Shown here: piece by piece, positions 35,332-44,071 of the stretch
Layout: every line of letters starts with the position of its first letter
How positions within the stretch are numbered: position 1 is the first letter of the stretch
From: Gordonia iterans
GTDB taxonomy: Bacteria; Actinomycetota; Actinomycetes; Mycobacteriales; Mycobacteriaceae
Assembly: GCF_002993285.1 (NCBI RefSeq)
Contig: NZ_CP027433.1
Location: forward strand, 248,001-312,000
Length of the DNA stretch: 64,000 nucleotides
Reading direction: 5' to 3'
Program-made: the position numbers and the translations under genes
Notes under the pieces: generated by a model
The model's input: the letters and a program-made list of their open reading frames with translations, nothing else
The model's database searches: none
Told to the model about the DNA's origin: nothing

Positions 35332-36123
35332 ATGGCCTTCCGCACTCGCATCGGCGTACAGCTCCAGCCTCAGCACGCACCCGACTACGGTCTCCTCCGC
35401 GATGCGGTCGTGCGCGCGGAAGACCTCGGCGTCGACGTGATCTTCAACTGGGACCACTTCTACCCGCTGTACGGCGACCCCGAGGGCGCGCACTTCGAAT
35501 GCTGGACGATGCTCGGCGCGTGGGCCGAGCAGACCGAGCGCGTGGAATTCGGGCCGCTCGTCACCTGCAACTCGTATCGCAATCCCGACCTGCTCGCCGA
35601 CATGGCGCGCACCGTCGACCACATCAGCGGCGGCCGGCTGATCCTCGGCATCGGCAGCGGCTGGTTCGAGCGCGACTACGACGAGTACGGGTACTCCTTC
35701 GGCACCAAGGGTTCGCGGCTAGACGCGCTCGGCGAGTCTCTACCGCGCATCACCGCACGCGTGTCCGAGCTGAATCCCGTGCCGGTGCGCGACATCCCGA
35801 TCATGATCGGCGGCGGCGGACCCAAAAAGACTCTGCCGTTGGTCGCCGAGTACGCGAGCATCTGGCACTCCTTCGTCAGCGTCGACACCTACCGCGAGAA
35901 GAGCGTTCTGCTCGACGGCTACTGCGCGGACCTCGGCCGGGACCCGTCCACGATCGAACGGTCCGCCGAGATCAGGTACGACGGCGACGTCGCCAAGACC
36001 CTCGGCTTCGCCGACGCGATCACCGCCGAAGGCGTCTCCCTGCTGACCGTCGCGACCGGCGGTCCGGACTACGACCTCTCCGCCGCGAAACTGCTCTGCG
36101 AGTGGCGCGACCGGAACCGCTGA
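35332..36123 (+). CDS. F420-dependent LLM-class oxidoreductase
   Basis: 263 residues from ATG 35332. A TIM-barrel luciferase-like protein: GVDVIFNWDHFYPLYGD, GPLVTCNSYRNPDLLADMAR, ISGGRLILGIGSGWFERDY and PIMIGGGGPKKTL, typical of actinobacterial F420-dependent members. Substrate unknown. Start chosen at the ATG whose following residues match the family; the extension upstream overlaps the divergent methyltransferase. Followed by a repeat array. Confidence 0.88.
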   Translation: MAFRTRIGVQLQPQHAPDYGLLRDAVVRAEDLGVDVIFNWDHFYPLYGDPEGAHFECWTMLGAWAEQTERVEFGPLVTCNSYRNPDLLADMARTVDHISGGRLILGIGSGWFERDYDEYGYSFGTKGSRLDALGESLPRITARVSELNPVPVRDIPIMIGGGGPKKTLPLVAEYASIWHSFVSVDTYREKSVLLDGYCADLGRDPSTIERSAEIRYDGDVAKTLGFADAITAEGVSLLTVATGGPDYDLSAAKLLCEWRDRNR

Positions 36124-36129
36124 GCTCGA

Positions 36130-36722
36130 TGAACCTTTCGACAAGCTCAAGGAGCTGGGCGTCCCCTCGCTCGATGAAACCTCTCGACAAGCTCAAGGGG
36201 CTGGTCGACAAGCTCAAGGAGCTGGGCGCCCTTGCTCGTTGAGCCGACGGGCCCGCCAGGGCCCGGCGTGTCGAAACGCACCACCCAAACAGCCTTTCGA
36301 CAAGCTCAAGGGGCTGAGCGACAAGCTCAAGGAGCTGGGCGTCCCCTCGCTCGTTGAGCCGACGGGCCCGCCAGGGCCCGGCGTGTCGAAACGCACCACC
36401 CAAACAGCCTTTCGACAAGCTCAAGGGGCTGAGCGACAAGCTCAAGGAGCTGGGCGTCCCCTCGCTCGTTGAGCCGACAGGCCCGCCAGGGCCCGGCGTG
36501 TCGAAACGCACCACCCACACAGCCTTTCGACAAGCTCAAGGGGCTGAGCGACAAGCTCAAGGAGCTGGGCGTCCCCTCGCTCGTTGAGCCGACGGGCCCG
36601 CCAGGGCCCGGCGTGTCGAAACGAACCACTCGAGCAGCCTTTCGACAGGCTCAAGGGGCTGAGCGACAAGCTCAAGGGGCTGAGCGACAAGCTCAAGGGG
36701 CTGAGCGACAAGCTCAAGGAGC
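36130..36722. repeat. 115-bp tandem repeat array with nested 20-bp units
   Basis: A unit containing GTTGAGCCGACGGGCCCGCC starts at 36238, 36353, 36468 and 36583, exactly 115 bp apart, with only scattered changes (CGACAGG for CGACGGG; CACAC for CAAAC). Each unit holds the perfect stem CGGGCCC-GCCA-GGGCCCG and pairs TTTCGACA with TGTCGAAA. Between and after them GACAAGCTCAAGG(G/A)GCTG units repeat at about 20-bp spacing (four in a row at 36630-36722). It fills the gap between two converging genes and is open in several frames, but I see no real coding. The stop of the next gene lies inside it. Confidence 0.9.
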
Positions 36723-38120
36723 TGCTGGAGCGGCCAGCGCGTGCCGGGCCGCGCGATAGCCGCTCATGCCGTGCACTCCCCCACCCGGTGCAGTCGCCGC
36801 CGAGCAGAGGTAGACCCCCGGCACCGGGGTGACCTGGGGATTCGGCGACGGCACCGGACGAGCCAGCAGCTGCCGTAAAGTGGTTGCACCACAACCGATG
36901 TCGCCTCCGACGAAGTTCGCGTTGTAGCGCTCCTGAGCCGCGCCCGTGGTGACGATCCGGCCGACGATCACGTCCCGGAAGCCCGGTGCGCACCGCTCAA
37001 TCTCGGCGATGATCGACTCGGAGACGTCCACGTCGCACCGCGCCGGGACATGGCAGTACGCCCACGCCAGGTGCGTCCCGGAGGGCGCGCGAGAAGAATC
37101 GATCCTGGTCGGCTCACCACCGAGCACCCACGGCCGCAACGGGATTCGCCCGGCAGAGGCATCCGACTCGGCGACGGCCACCTGGCGCGAATCCGCGGCC
37201 AGATGAAACGTCGCAGTCTCCGAGAAACGCGGATCCGCCCACGGAATCGGCTCGCTGAGCCGAAAGTCGACCTTGCAGGTACCGGGTCCGTACCGGAATC
37301 GTTCCAGTCTTCGCCGATAGCGGGCCGGCAGCCGCTCCCCCATGATCTCGACGAACGTTCGGGGCGAAGTGTCGAAGAACCACCGCGCCGGCGCGGGCAG
37401 TTGCGCGGAATCGGTGATCGCACAACCGGTCTCGATTGTGCCGCCGTGCCCGACGACCACTGCGGCGAGCGCATCGCTGATCGACTGCGACCCGCCTCGA
37501 GCCACCGGCCAGCCCGGCTCGCCCAGCGCGGCGAGCAACAGCCCGGCCGCCGTCGACGCCGGAGCCGACGACGGCCTCGCGCCATGAGCGGCGATCGCGG
37601 CGAACACGGTTCGGACGACGTCGTCCCGGAACGCTGCGCGAGTGAAAGCGGCGACCGGTAGACCGGCCGACGCGGCGAACCGTGCCGTCGAGAGTGGACG
37701 CCGCGGAGGGCGCGGCAACTCGAAGACGTCGGCGACCAGACCCGGAGCTCGGCCCGCCCATCCGACGGCGCGCTCCCACGAGCGCCCGAGTTCGGCCTCG
37801 CGCTCTCGCCGATCCCGTGCCAATCCGAGCGCCCGGTCCGGCGCGAAGCCGTGCATCAGCGAGTACCGAGGCACCACCCACTCCAGCCCGTGTCCGGAGA
37901 GCGCGAGATCGGCGAACGCCGGCGACGCCAGCCCGGTCGGGTGCACCGCCGAGCACACGTCCCGCCGGATCCCCGTACCGAACGCCTCGTCGGTGCGCGC
38001 ACCGCCGCCGACCGTCGGCCCGGACTCGAGCACCAGTACGCGCCGTCCCGCGCGAGCGAGCAGCGCCGCCGCCGTCAAGCCGTTGGGACCGGCACCGATC
38101 ACCACATCGTCGTACCTCAT
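36714..38120 (-). CDS. FAD-dependent oxidoreductase of the phytoene-desaturase type
   Basis: 468 residues from ATG 38120. DVVIGAGPNGLTAAALLARAGRRVLVLE is a complete dinucleotide-binding site at the N-terminus, followed by GGGARTDE. Near the C-terminus, PGVYLCSAATAPGGGVHGMSGY is the second FAD contact of this group (CrtI/amine-oxidase-like). The substrate is not predictable. The last codons (APAAP, stop) are supplied by the 115-bp repeat family, so the natural C-terminus may have been altered. Divergent from the TPM gene. Confidence 0.87.
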   Translation of the reverse strand: MRYDDVVIGAGPNGLTAAALLARAGRRVLVLESGPTVGGGARTDEAFGTGIRRDVCSAVHPTGLASPAFADLALSGHGLEWVVPRYSLMHGFAPDRALGLARDRREREAELGRSWERAVGWAGRAPGLVADVFELPRPPRRPLSTARFAASAGLPVAAFTRAAFRDDVVRTVFAAIAAHGARPSSAPASTAAGLLLAALGEPGWPVARGGSQSISDALAAVVVGHGGTIETGCAITDSAQLPAPARWFFDTSPRTFVEIMGERLPARYRRRLERFRYGPGTCKVDFRLSEPIPWADPRFSETATFHLAADSRQVAVAESDASAGRIPLRPWVLGGEPTRIDSSRAPSGTHLAWAYCHVPARCDVDVSESIIAEIERCAPGFRDVIVGRIVTTGAAQERYNANFVGGDIGCGATTLRQLLARPVPSPNPQVTPVPGVYLCSAATAPGGGVHGMSGYRAARHALAAPAAP

Positions 38121-38183
38121 CGTGGGTCCAATGTCGCACAGATCGCGCCGCCGGGTGTCCTGCCGAACGGCTAGATTGGACTC

Positions 38184-39893
38184 ATGCCCCGTGCTCGACG
38201 ACGCGTGATCGCGCTGCCTGCTCTGAGTCTCGTGTTCGCCCTGCTGGCCTGCCTCCTGCTTCCCGCCTCCGCCCGGGCGGAGGCGCCCGCGCAGATGCCC
38301 GCCCAGGTCGTCGACGTCGCCGACGTCCTGACCGCCGCGCAGGAGTCCGAGATCGTGGACGCGGTCGACGACCTCGCCGCGCGCGAGAACCTCCAGCTCT
38401 GGGTGATCTACGTCCGCGATTTCGACGGCATGACGCCCGAGGAATGGGGCCGGCAGACCCAGCAGTTGAGCGAACTGAGTTACCGGGACGTGCTGCTCGC
38501 GGTCTCGGTGACGGACCGCGCCTACTACTTCGGCAGCGCGGACACCATCGACGACCTCCCCGAGAGCCGGCTCAACGAGATCGCCCGTGCGACCGTCGAA
38601 CCCGCCGTCCGTGACGGCGAGTGGTCCGACGCCGCCCTGGACGCCTCGAACCGGCTCGCCGGGGTCGAATCCCGGCGAGCGCTGTACGCGATCGTCGGCG
38701 GCCTCGTCGTCATCGCGACGATCGCCGGTCTGATCGTCTTCTTCTCTCGCCGGAGCACCAACGCCGACGTCACCGACGACAGTCCCAACGGCGACGACCC
38801 GCTCACCGTGGACCAACTGACGCAGCTCCCGATCACGGCCCTCGATCCGTGGGCGACCGAACGGCTGACCAGCACCGACAACGCGGTCTCGGTCAGCGCC
38901 GACGAGCTGATCCTCGCCGAAGAGGAGTTCGGCGCCGACCGCGTCGCCGCCTTCCGCGCGGCCCTCACCACCGCCGAGAGCGCCGTGGCCACCGCCTTCG
39001 CGCTGCGGCACGACGTCGATCGGGGCGGCGCAGGACACGAGGAGCAGCGGGATCGGCTGGTGCAGATCATCAGCATCTGCTCGGACGCCGACCGCGCGCT
39101 CGACGCGCAGACCGCCGCCTTCGACGCCCTGCGCGATCTGGTCCCCGACGCCGCCGCTCGTCTCGACCGGCTCGCCGAGCGCTCCGCCGCCCTTGCCGAG
39201 CGCCGCACCGAGAGTTCCGGTCAGGAGGCCTATCTGGCCGAGAACTTCGGCGGCCCCATCGTCGAATCGGTCGGCGGCAACCTCACCCTGGCCAGCGACC
39301 TGATCAGCTTCGCCGACGACAGCATCGCGCAGGGCCGCGAAGCCGTCGCCGACCAGGCCGACAAGCGACTGCCGACGGTCGCGGCGATCCGCTCGGCCGA
39401 GTCTGCGCTGGACACCGCGGCCAAACTGCTGGACGCGCTGACCGACGCCTCGCAGAACCTGGTGCTCCTGGCTCAAGACCCGGATCCGCTCGCGCGGGCC
39501 ACCGCCGAGGTGGCCGCGGCGGAGAGTTTCATCGACACCCGGCGCGGCGCCGTCGGCACCCGCGCACGAACCTTCCTGTCCGAGGCCGAACGCCTGCTTC
39601 ACGAGGCCCATCCAGATCGCGGCGGGAGGGGTGCGGGCGCCGCGGAACTGTCCGCCGCGCTCGCCGACGAAGCGCTCTTGCTCGGCCGGCGAGACGTCGC
39701 CGCGTGGCTGGAGAGCAGCGGCGACGACGGTACTCCTGTCTTGACCGGGGTCCTGGTCGACGCCGTCGTGCCCACCACCGCCGACGTCCCCGTCGATCTC
39801 GGCAACGGCGGCTACAGCAGCGGCGGCCGGACGCCCGGGTCCTTCGGCGGCTCGGACACGTCCGGTCGTATCGGCACCGGCGGGCGGCGCTGA
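38184..39893 (+). CDS. secreted/membrane TPM-domain protein
   Basis: 569 residues. Signal peptide (VIALPALSLVFALLACLLLP, cleavage likely at ARA-EA), then a TPM domain (about 40-150) with VVDVADVLTAAQESEIVDAV and LQLWVIYVRDFDG. One transmembrane helix (ALYAIVGGLVVIATIAGLIVFF) follows, then a long Ala/Glu/Arg/Asp-rich cytoplasmic part with coiled-coil character and a Gly/Ser-rich tail. TPM domains occur in chloroplast phosphatases and photosystem repair proteins; the bacterial role at the membrane is unknown. 3 bp before the SDR gene. Confidence 0.85.
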   Translation: MPRARRRVIALPALSLVFALLACLLLPASARAEAPAQMPAQVVDVADVLTAAQESEIVDAVDDLAARENLQLWVIYVRDFDGMTPEEWGRQTQQLSELSYRDVLLAVSVTDRAYYFGSADTIDDLPESRLNEIARATVEPAVRDGEWSDAALDASNRLAGVESRRALYAIVGGLVVIATIAGLIVFFSRRSTNADVTDDSPNGDDPLTVDQLTQLPITALDPWATERLTSTDNAVSVSADELILAEEEFGADRVAAFRAALTTAESAVATAFALRHDVDRGGAGHEEQRDRLVQIISICSDADRALDAQTAAFDALRDLVPDAAARLDRLAERSAALAERRTESSGQEAYLAENFGGPIVESVGGNLTLASDLISFADDSIAQGREAVADQADKRLPTVAAIRSAESALDTAAKLLDALTDASQNLVLLAQDPDPLARATAEVAAAESFIDTRRGAVGTRARTFLSEAERLLHEAHPDRGGRGAGAAELSAALADEALLLGRRDVAAWLESSGDDGTPVLTGVLVDAVVPTTADVPVDLGNGGYSSGGRTPGSFGGSDTSGRIGTGGRR

Positions 39894-39896
39894 GCG

Positions 39897-40574
39897 ATGC
39901 CCACCGCGCTCATCACCGGGGCCAGTCGCGGGATCGGCGCACAGGTAGCACGAGCGCTCGCACCGACGCACGACCTGATCCTCGCCGGACGTGACGCCGC
40001 CCGGCTCGAGGTCGTGGCCGCCGAACTCGGCGGCGCACGAACCGTGACCGTCGATCTCACCGACAGCGGCGGCACACTGGCCACAGCGGTAGGAGAGATC
40101 ATCGAACTCGACGCCCTGGTGCACTGCGCCGGAATCGCAAGTTCTCTACACCCGGTCGCCGAGACCACGCCGGCCGAGTGGAGACGTCTGATGGACGTCA
40201 ACGTGATCGCCGCAGCCGAGCTCACCCGGCTCCTGCTACCCGCCCTGCGCGCGCGGGGCGGGCACGTCGTGTTCCTGAACTCCGGTGCCGGGCAGAACGT
40301 TCGGGCCTCTTGGACTCCTTATGCCGCAAGCAAGTTCGCGCTCCGGGCGCTCGCCGACGGCCTGCGCGCCGAGGAGCCGGAACTACGGGTCACCTCCGTC
40401 TACCCGGGACGGGTCGACACGGACATGCAGCGCGGCATCGTCGCGATCGAAGGCCGCGACTACGACGCCTCCCGCTTCCTCCGGCCGGAGACCGTCGCTC
40501 TCGCCGTCGCGCAGGCGATCGCTGCCCCCTCCGATGCGCATCCCACCGACCTCACCCTCCGTCCGCGCGGCTGA
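39897..40574 (+). CDS. short-chain dehydrogenase/reductase
   Basis: 225 residues, a classical SDR: NADP(H)-binding ALITGASRGIGAQVARAL, CAGIASS (NNAG position), catalytic Ser in LNSGAG and Y-x-x-x-K as YAASK. Substrate unknown. Starts 3 bp after the TPM stop, so translation is probably coupled. Beyond it a 153-bp gap with the doublet ACCGGTGTCGTA leads to the converging HAD gene. Confidence 0.88.
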   Translation: MPTALITGASRGIGAQVARALAPTHDLILAGRDAARLEVVAAELGGARTVTVDLTDSGGTLATAVGEIIELDALVHCAGIASSLHPVAETTPAEWRRLMDVNVIAAAELTRLLLPALRARGGHVVFLNSGAGQNVRASWTPYAASKFALRALADGLRAEEPELRVTSVYPGRVDTDMQRGIVAIEGRDYDASRFLRPETVALAVAQAIAAPSDAHPTDLTLRPRG

Positions 40575-40727
40575 CGGCCCACGTCCGGCGACGACACCGG
40601 CCTCCTGGCGTCCGCCGAGGGCAATACTCCCCCACCGGTGTCGTAGGAACCGGTGTCGTACAAGATCCGAACGCGCCTCACACCTCTCACGCGTACCGGC
40701 AGGGGCAGCGGTGCTCGATGCCGCGGG

Positions 40728-41414
40728 TCACGGAATCTGGCGGAGGTCGGTGATCCGATGATCGAACTCGCCGTCGACATCGTCGACGGCGAACTCCACG
40801 CTGCCGAACTCGAACGGCCGGTACACGAAGATCGTGTTCAGACCGACGGCCTTGGCCGCGCGCAGATCGTACGGATGGGAGGCCACCATCGCGGCTCGTC
40901 CGGGTTCCACCCCGAGGTACCGGCACGTTCGCTCGTAGAGGGCAGGCGCGGGTTTGAAGGCGCCGAACACCTCCGCCGTGAGCACCGCGTCCCAGTCGAT
41001 CCGCAGCTCCTTGAAGAGCCGCACCATGGTGGCCATGTCGGTGTTCGAGAGCGTCGCGGTCAGCGCTCGCTCACGAAGGCGGCGCAGACCATCGCGCACG
41101 TCCGGCCACGGCTCCAGTTGCTGCCAACTGGCGGCGAGCCCGGCGCGGCGAGCCGGTTCGATCTCGACGTCGTACGTCTCAGACACATCGGACAGGCCGT
41201 CCTGGTAGACGCGCTGCACCGGGTGCCAACGGTCGACGGTCTGGTCGAGCGCCGCGACCCGCTCGAAGTAGTCCTGACGCCACGCCCGTACGACGTCGCC
41301 GACCGGCACGACGACACCGCGGGCGGTGAACTCGGCGTCGAGCGCACGGGCGACCGGTCCGTAGAAGTCGAGAATCGTGCCCTGGACGTCGAAGATGTAG
41401 GCGTCGTATTCCAC
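40728..41414 (-). CDS. HAD-family hydrolase, haloacid-dehalogenase type II-like
   Basis: 228 residues. YIFDVQGTILDFYGP holds the nucleophile Asp; Gln replaces the Phe usual in dehalogenases (FDVFGT). Thr/Ser motif LSNTD, Lys in FGAFKPAPALYE, and ASHPYDLRAAKAVGL for the acidic end. Type II haloacid dehalogenases hydrolyse 2-haloacids, but many members act on phosphates; the reaction is open. It follows the isomerase gene on the same strand by 27 bp. Confidence 0.85.
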   Translation of the reverse strand: MEYDAYIFDVQGTILDFYGPVARALDAEFTARGVVVPVGDVVRAWRQDYFERVAALDQTVDRWHPVQRVYQDGLSDVSETYDVEIEPARRAGLAASWQQLEPWPDVRDGLRRLRERALTATLSNTDMATMVRLFKELRIDWDAVLTAEVFGAFKPAPALYERTCRYLGVEPGRAAMVASHPYDLRAAKAVGLNTIFVYRPFEFGSVEFAVDDVDGEFDHRITDLRQIP

Positions 41415-41441
41415 GCCCGCCAGTGTCCCAGGACGCGCGTC

Positions 41442-41813
41442 TCAGAGCTGCTTCAGGTCCGACTGCTCCCAGACCGCACGCATGGACACGATCTTGCCGG
41501 CGTCGTCGAACACCATGATGTCGATGGGGGTGATCTCGAACGACATGCCCGCGGTGCCGGTGACGAGCGTGAACTCGAAGACCGCCGTGTCGCCGGCGAC
41601 CTTGGCCCACTTGAGCGTGGCCTCGCGCGAGTCGAGGTTGGTGATGATCGAGTAGAACTCAATCAGTTCCTCACGGGTCCGGCGGATCGGCGCGCCGATC
41701 GGATCCTCCACCGTGGCGCCGTCGGCGTAGAGGCCGACGATCTGCTCGGCGGTCCCGTTCGAGAGCAGGTCGATGTAGGCGTCGACGGCTTCCACTTGCT
41801 GTTGTGCACCCAT
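41442..41813 (-). CDS. ksi: steroid delta-isomerase (ketosteroid isomerase)
   Basis: 123 residues from ATG 41813, which has CAGGAG 8 bases before it. A SnoaL/NTF2-like fold with unusually clear similarity to Comamonas/Pseudomonas ketosteroid isomerase: ADGATVEDPIG (family ADDATVEDPVG) and PIDIMVFDDAGKIVSMRA (family PIDHFRFNGAGKVVSMRA). The three catalytic residues correspond to Tyr13, Asp37 and Asp98 (Tyr14, Asp38, Asp99 in the enzyme). It would shift the double bond of 3-oxo-delta5-steroids to delta4. A KstR-type operator lies 19 bp upstream. Confidence 0.85.
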   Translation of the reverse strand: MGAQQQVEAVDAYIDLLSNGTAEQIVGLYADGATVEDPIGAPIRRTREELIEFYSIITNLDSREATLKWAKVAGDTAVFEFTLVTGTAGMSFEITPIDIMVFDDAGKIVSMRAVWEQSDLKQL

Positions 41814-41831
41814 GAGCACTCCTGATCGCAT

Positions 41832-41845
41832 TAGAACACGTTCTA
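41832..41845. promoter_or_regulatory. KstR-type operator before the steroid isomerase gene
   Basis: TAGAACACGTTCTA, a perfect palindrome, fits the KstR consensus T-NN-AAC-NN-GTT-NN-A published for mycobacteria. KstR is the TetR-family repressor of cholesterol catabolism. Position just upstream of a ketosteroid isomerase gene makes the assignment coherent. Confidence 0.7.
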
Positions 41846-41877
41846 GTTCTTCGACGATAGCAGCACCGGCCGGAGGG

Positions 41878-43974
41878 TCAGTCCGCTTTCCAGTTGGTGA
41901 TCAGCACCTCGCGGGAGGCGTCTCGGCGCTTCCGCTGATACGACGCGTTGGCATAGCTGTAGTCCAGTGGATGCACCACGAACCCGTGCTCTGCCGCCCA
42001 CTGGGCGAGTTGACCGTGCTCGGAACCCTTGTGGGACAACACATTCGACAGTCCGAAGGTGCCGCCGCGGTCGGCGAAACCGGCCAGCTCGTCGAGCAGG
42101 GCCGTCTCATCGTCGGACGTCCACGCGTTCTGCTCGTTGTACGGCGCGGTGCCCAGGAGGTACGGCGGATCGCAGTAGGCCAAGTCCGTGGTCTCCAGCT
42201 TGCCGAAGACGTCCCGGAAATCGAGGGTCCACAGTTCCGGGTGCAGCCGGTGCATCCGAGTCACGGTGTCGTACAGGTTCTTTCGGACCCGGCTGTTGAA
42301 GTCGCGCTTGCCGACCGGCATGTTGAACTCGCCGCTGCGGTTGTAGCGGATCTGGTTGTTGAACCCGAACACCACCAAGGTGAAGAACACCGCCGGGCGC
42401 CTCGGGTCGGCCGGGTCCATCCGGTTGAAGTCCGCACGCAGGCGCAGATATGACTCCTTGTTCACCTGACCGAGTCCGCTCGACGAGTTCGTGCCGTAGA
42501 CGCCGTACCCGTGCGCACGGCTGTCCGAGAGACCGTACTCGGCGACGACGGACTCGACCCCGGCGACGACGTCCGCGTAGGCCGTGTCCCGAAACATCTC
42601 CCCCAGACCGACGACGTCGACCTGAACGTCGTTGAACACCACATCCCCGTAGCCGGCGTTCATGCCCACCGTCATCGAGCCGCCGAAGACGTCGACGAAG
42701 CGCCGGTGCCGCTCACTCTGCACCGGCAGCAGCGGGACGATGTCCCCCACCAGGCGCTTCTTGTTACCCGTGTAATTCAGCGGGCTGCGGACGAGCGGGG
42801 GCGTGATGGTTTCGACACCGGCACTCACTCCGTTCGCGCCGGGCTCAACCAGCGAACTAGACCCGCCGGTGGAGTTCAGATCGCTGGTTGAGCCGGGCGA
42901 GGTACGAGCCCGTGACGAAACCAACCCGGCATCGTTGAACGAAACGACCGCGCCGTCGCCGACGTGACAGACGAAGAGCCGCTCGACGATGTCGCCGATC
43001 CCCGACTTGCCCGTGGTGAACTCTCGATGCGGGACATCGACCACCTCCACCCGGCCGCGGCGGCGCATGGCCGACAGGATGTCGTCGTCGGTGAGACGTG
43101 CTGCCGAGCGCGCGTTGCCGCGCGCACCGGTGTCGTTGTACGACATGACGATCGTCGACGTGTCCAGCGCGGCGATCAGATCGCTGAACGCCGCCACCGC
43201 CTGCACTGTGCAGTAGTCGCTCTTGAGGTGGCGCCGATCCATCTTGCGCGCCTTGAACCGCACCGGCCCCTGCTTCCAGTCGGTGACGTTGTCGAGCACG
43301 TGATACAGATCCCCGTACTGACGGGAGTTGTAGGGAGGATCGATGTAGACCAGATCCCACCGATGCTGCCGGACCAGGTTGTTCGCATCCGCGCGGGTGA
43401 TCCGGTGCGTCTGCTTGAAGACCTCGGTCTCCGGCAGCCCGAACACCAGACGCGCGTCGGTCGCGGCACCCTCGCGGAACGCGTCGTAGTGCCCGACCGT
43501 CGCCGCCGCACGGTCCATTCCGTACAGCAGGCTCGCGATCAGGGCAGCGCGTTCGCGCTCGTTGATCGCGCCGTCGGCGTGCCAGCGCTCGATCCGCTCC
43601 CGGTAGTGACCGATCAGCCGCGAGTTGGCGTCACTGAAGTACGTTCCGCCGAAGGTCTGTGAGAAGTAGTCGGCGGGCAGCGACGCGGGGTCGACGTCGT
43701 TGATCCGGCCGACGAACTCGGCGAGCCGGTCGCCCCGCAGCTCCCCCGGTCCGAAGAACGCGCGATAGACGGTGGTGTTGGACGAGAGCAGATCGTTGAA
43801 CGTGACGGCCAGCCCCGCCCGGGCGAGCGACTCCCCGACCACCCCGGTTCCGGCGAACAGATCCGCGGCGGTCTGCGGCGGTTCGGGCAGCGCGGCGATC
43901 ACCTCACCGATCACCGGCAGTACCGCGCGCTTGGACCCCAGGTAGCGGCGGTTCCGGAGTTGAAAAGTCTTCAC
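41878..43974 (-). CDS. double D12-class adenine DNA methyltransferase (two fused MTase domains)
   Basis: 698 residues with two complete Dam-like domains. Domain 1: RYLGSKRAVLP (10-20), DLFAGTGVVG, and DPPY at 212-215. Domain 2: NYTGNKKRLVGD (399-410), FVDVFGGSMTVG and DPPY at 601-604. Each would methylate adenine N6. The same tandem layout occurs in M.FokI, where each half modifies one strand of an asymmetric site. The linker (about 341-395, low complexity) is encoded by a 115-bp palindromic repeat. No restriction endonuclease gene is adjacent. It starts at ATG 43974 behind a strong dyad. Confidence 0.88.
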   Translation of the reverse strand: MKTFQLRNRRYLGSKRAVLPVIGEVIAALPEPPQTAADLFAGTGVVGESLARAGLAVTFNDLLSSNTTVYRAFFGPGELRGDRLAEFVGRINDVDPASLPADYFSQTFGGTYFSDANSRLIGHYRERIERWHADGAINERERAALIASLLYGMDRAAATVGHYDAFREGAATDARLVFGLPETEVFKQTHRITRADANNLVRQHRWDLVYIDPPYNSRQYGDLYHVLDNVTDWKQGPVRFKARKMDRRHLKSDYCTVQAVAAFSDLIAALDTSTIVMSYNDTGARGNARSAARLTDDDILSAMRRRGRVEVVDVPHREFTTGKSGIGDIVERLFVCHVGDGAVVSFNDAGLVSSRARTSPGSTSDLNSTGGSSSLVEPGANGVSAGVETITPPLVRSPLNYTGNKKRLVGDIVPLLPVQSERHRRFVDVFGGSMTVGMNAGYGDVVFNDVQVDVVGLGEMFRDTAYADVVAGVESVVAEYGLSDSRAHGYGVYGTNSSSGLGQVNKESYLRLRADFNRMDPADPRRPAVFFTLVVFGFNNQIRYNRSGEFNMPVGKRDFNSRVRKNLYDTVTRMHRLHPELWTLDFRDVFGKLETTDLAYCDPPYLLGTAPYNEQNAWTSDDETALLDELAGFADRGGTFGLSNVLSHKGSEHGQLAQWAAEHGFVVHPLDYSYANASYQRKRRDASREVLITNWKAD
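42808..42922. repeat. 115-bp nested palindromic repeat inside the methyltransferase linker
   Basis: Outer arms GGTTTCG (42808-42814) and CGAAACC (42916-42922); inner arms GGCTCAACCAGCGA (42842-42855) and TCGCTGGTTGAGCC (42881-42894). The elements GTTGAGCC and GTGTCGAAAC are shared with the 115-bp tandem unit at 36238, so both belong to one dispersed family. Here it is in frame and encodes the linker between the two methyltransferase halves. Confidence 0.8.
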
Positions 43975-43990
43975 GACCTGCGTCTTTCCA

Positions 43991-44014
43991 TTCCTGCATC
44001 TGAGTCTGCAGGAA
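43991..44014. promoter_or_regulatory. perfect dyad upstream of the methyltransferase gene
   Basis: TTCCTGCA-TCTGAGTC-TGCAGGAA: 8-bp arms with an 8-bp spacer, 17-40 bp before the start codon. It could be an operator (for example autoregulation) or the end of the fadE transcript, as both genes read on the minus strand. Confidence 0.45.
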
Positions 44015-44071
44015 CGGTATCACCGCCGCACCAGCCCCGACTGCCGCCCGGGGATCAGCGTGCAGAAGACG

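Noticed and set aside
36130-36722. CRISPR-like array
   Set aside because: The units are contiguous tandem repeats without unique spacers, and there are no cas genes.
38121-40124. Upstream extension of the FAD-oxidoreductase frame to 1136 codons
   Set aside because: The part above ATG 38120 is antisense to the TPM and SDR genes and repetitive in composition; the dinucleotide motif begins right after 38120.
41878-43974. Complete restriction-modification system
   Set aside because: Neighbours are a steroid isomerase and an acyl-CoA dehydrogenase; no endonuclease or helicase gene is adjacent.
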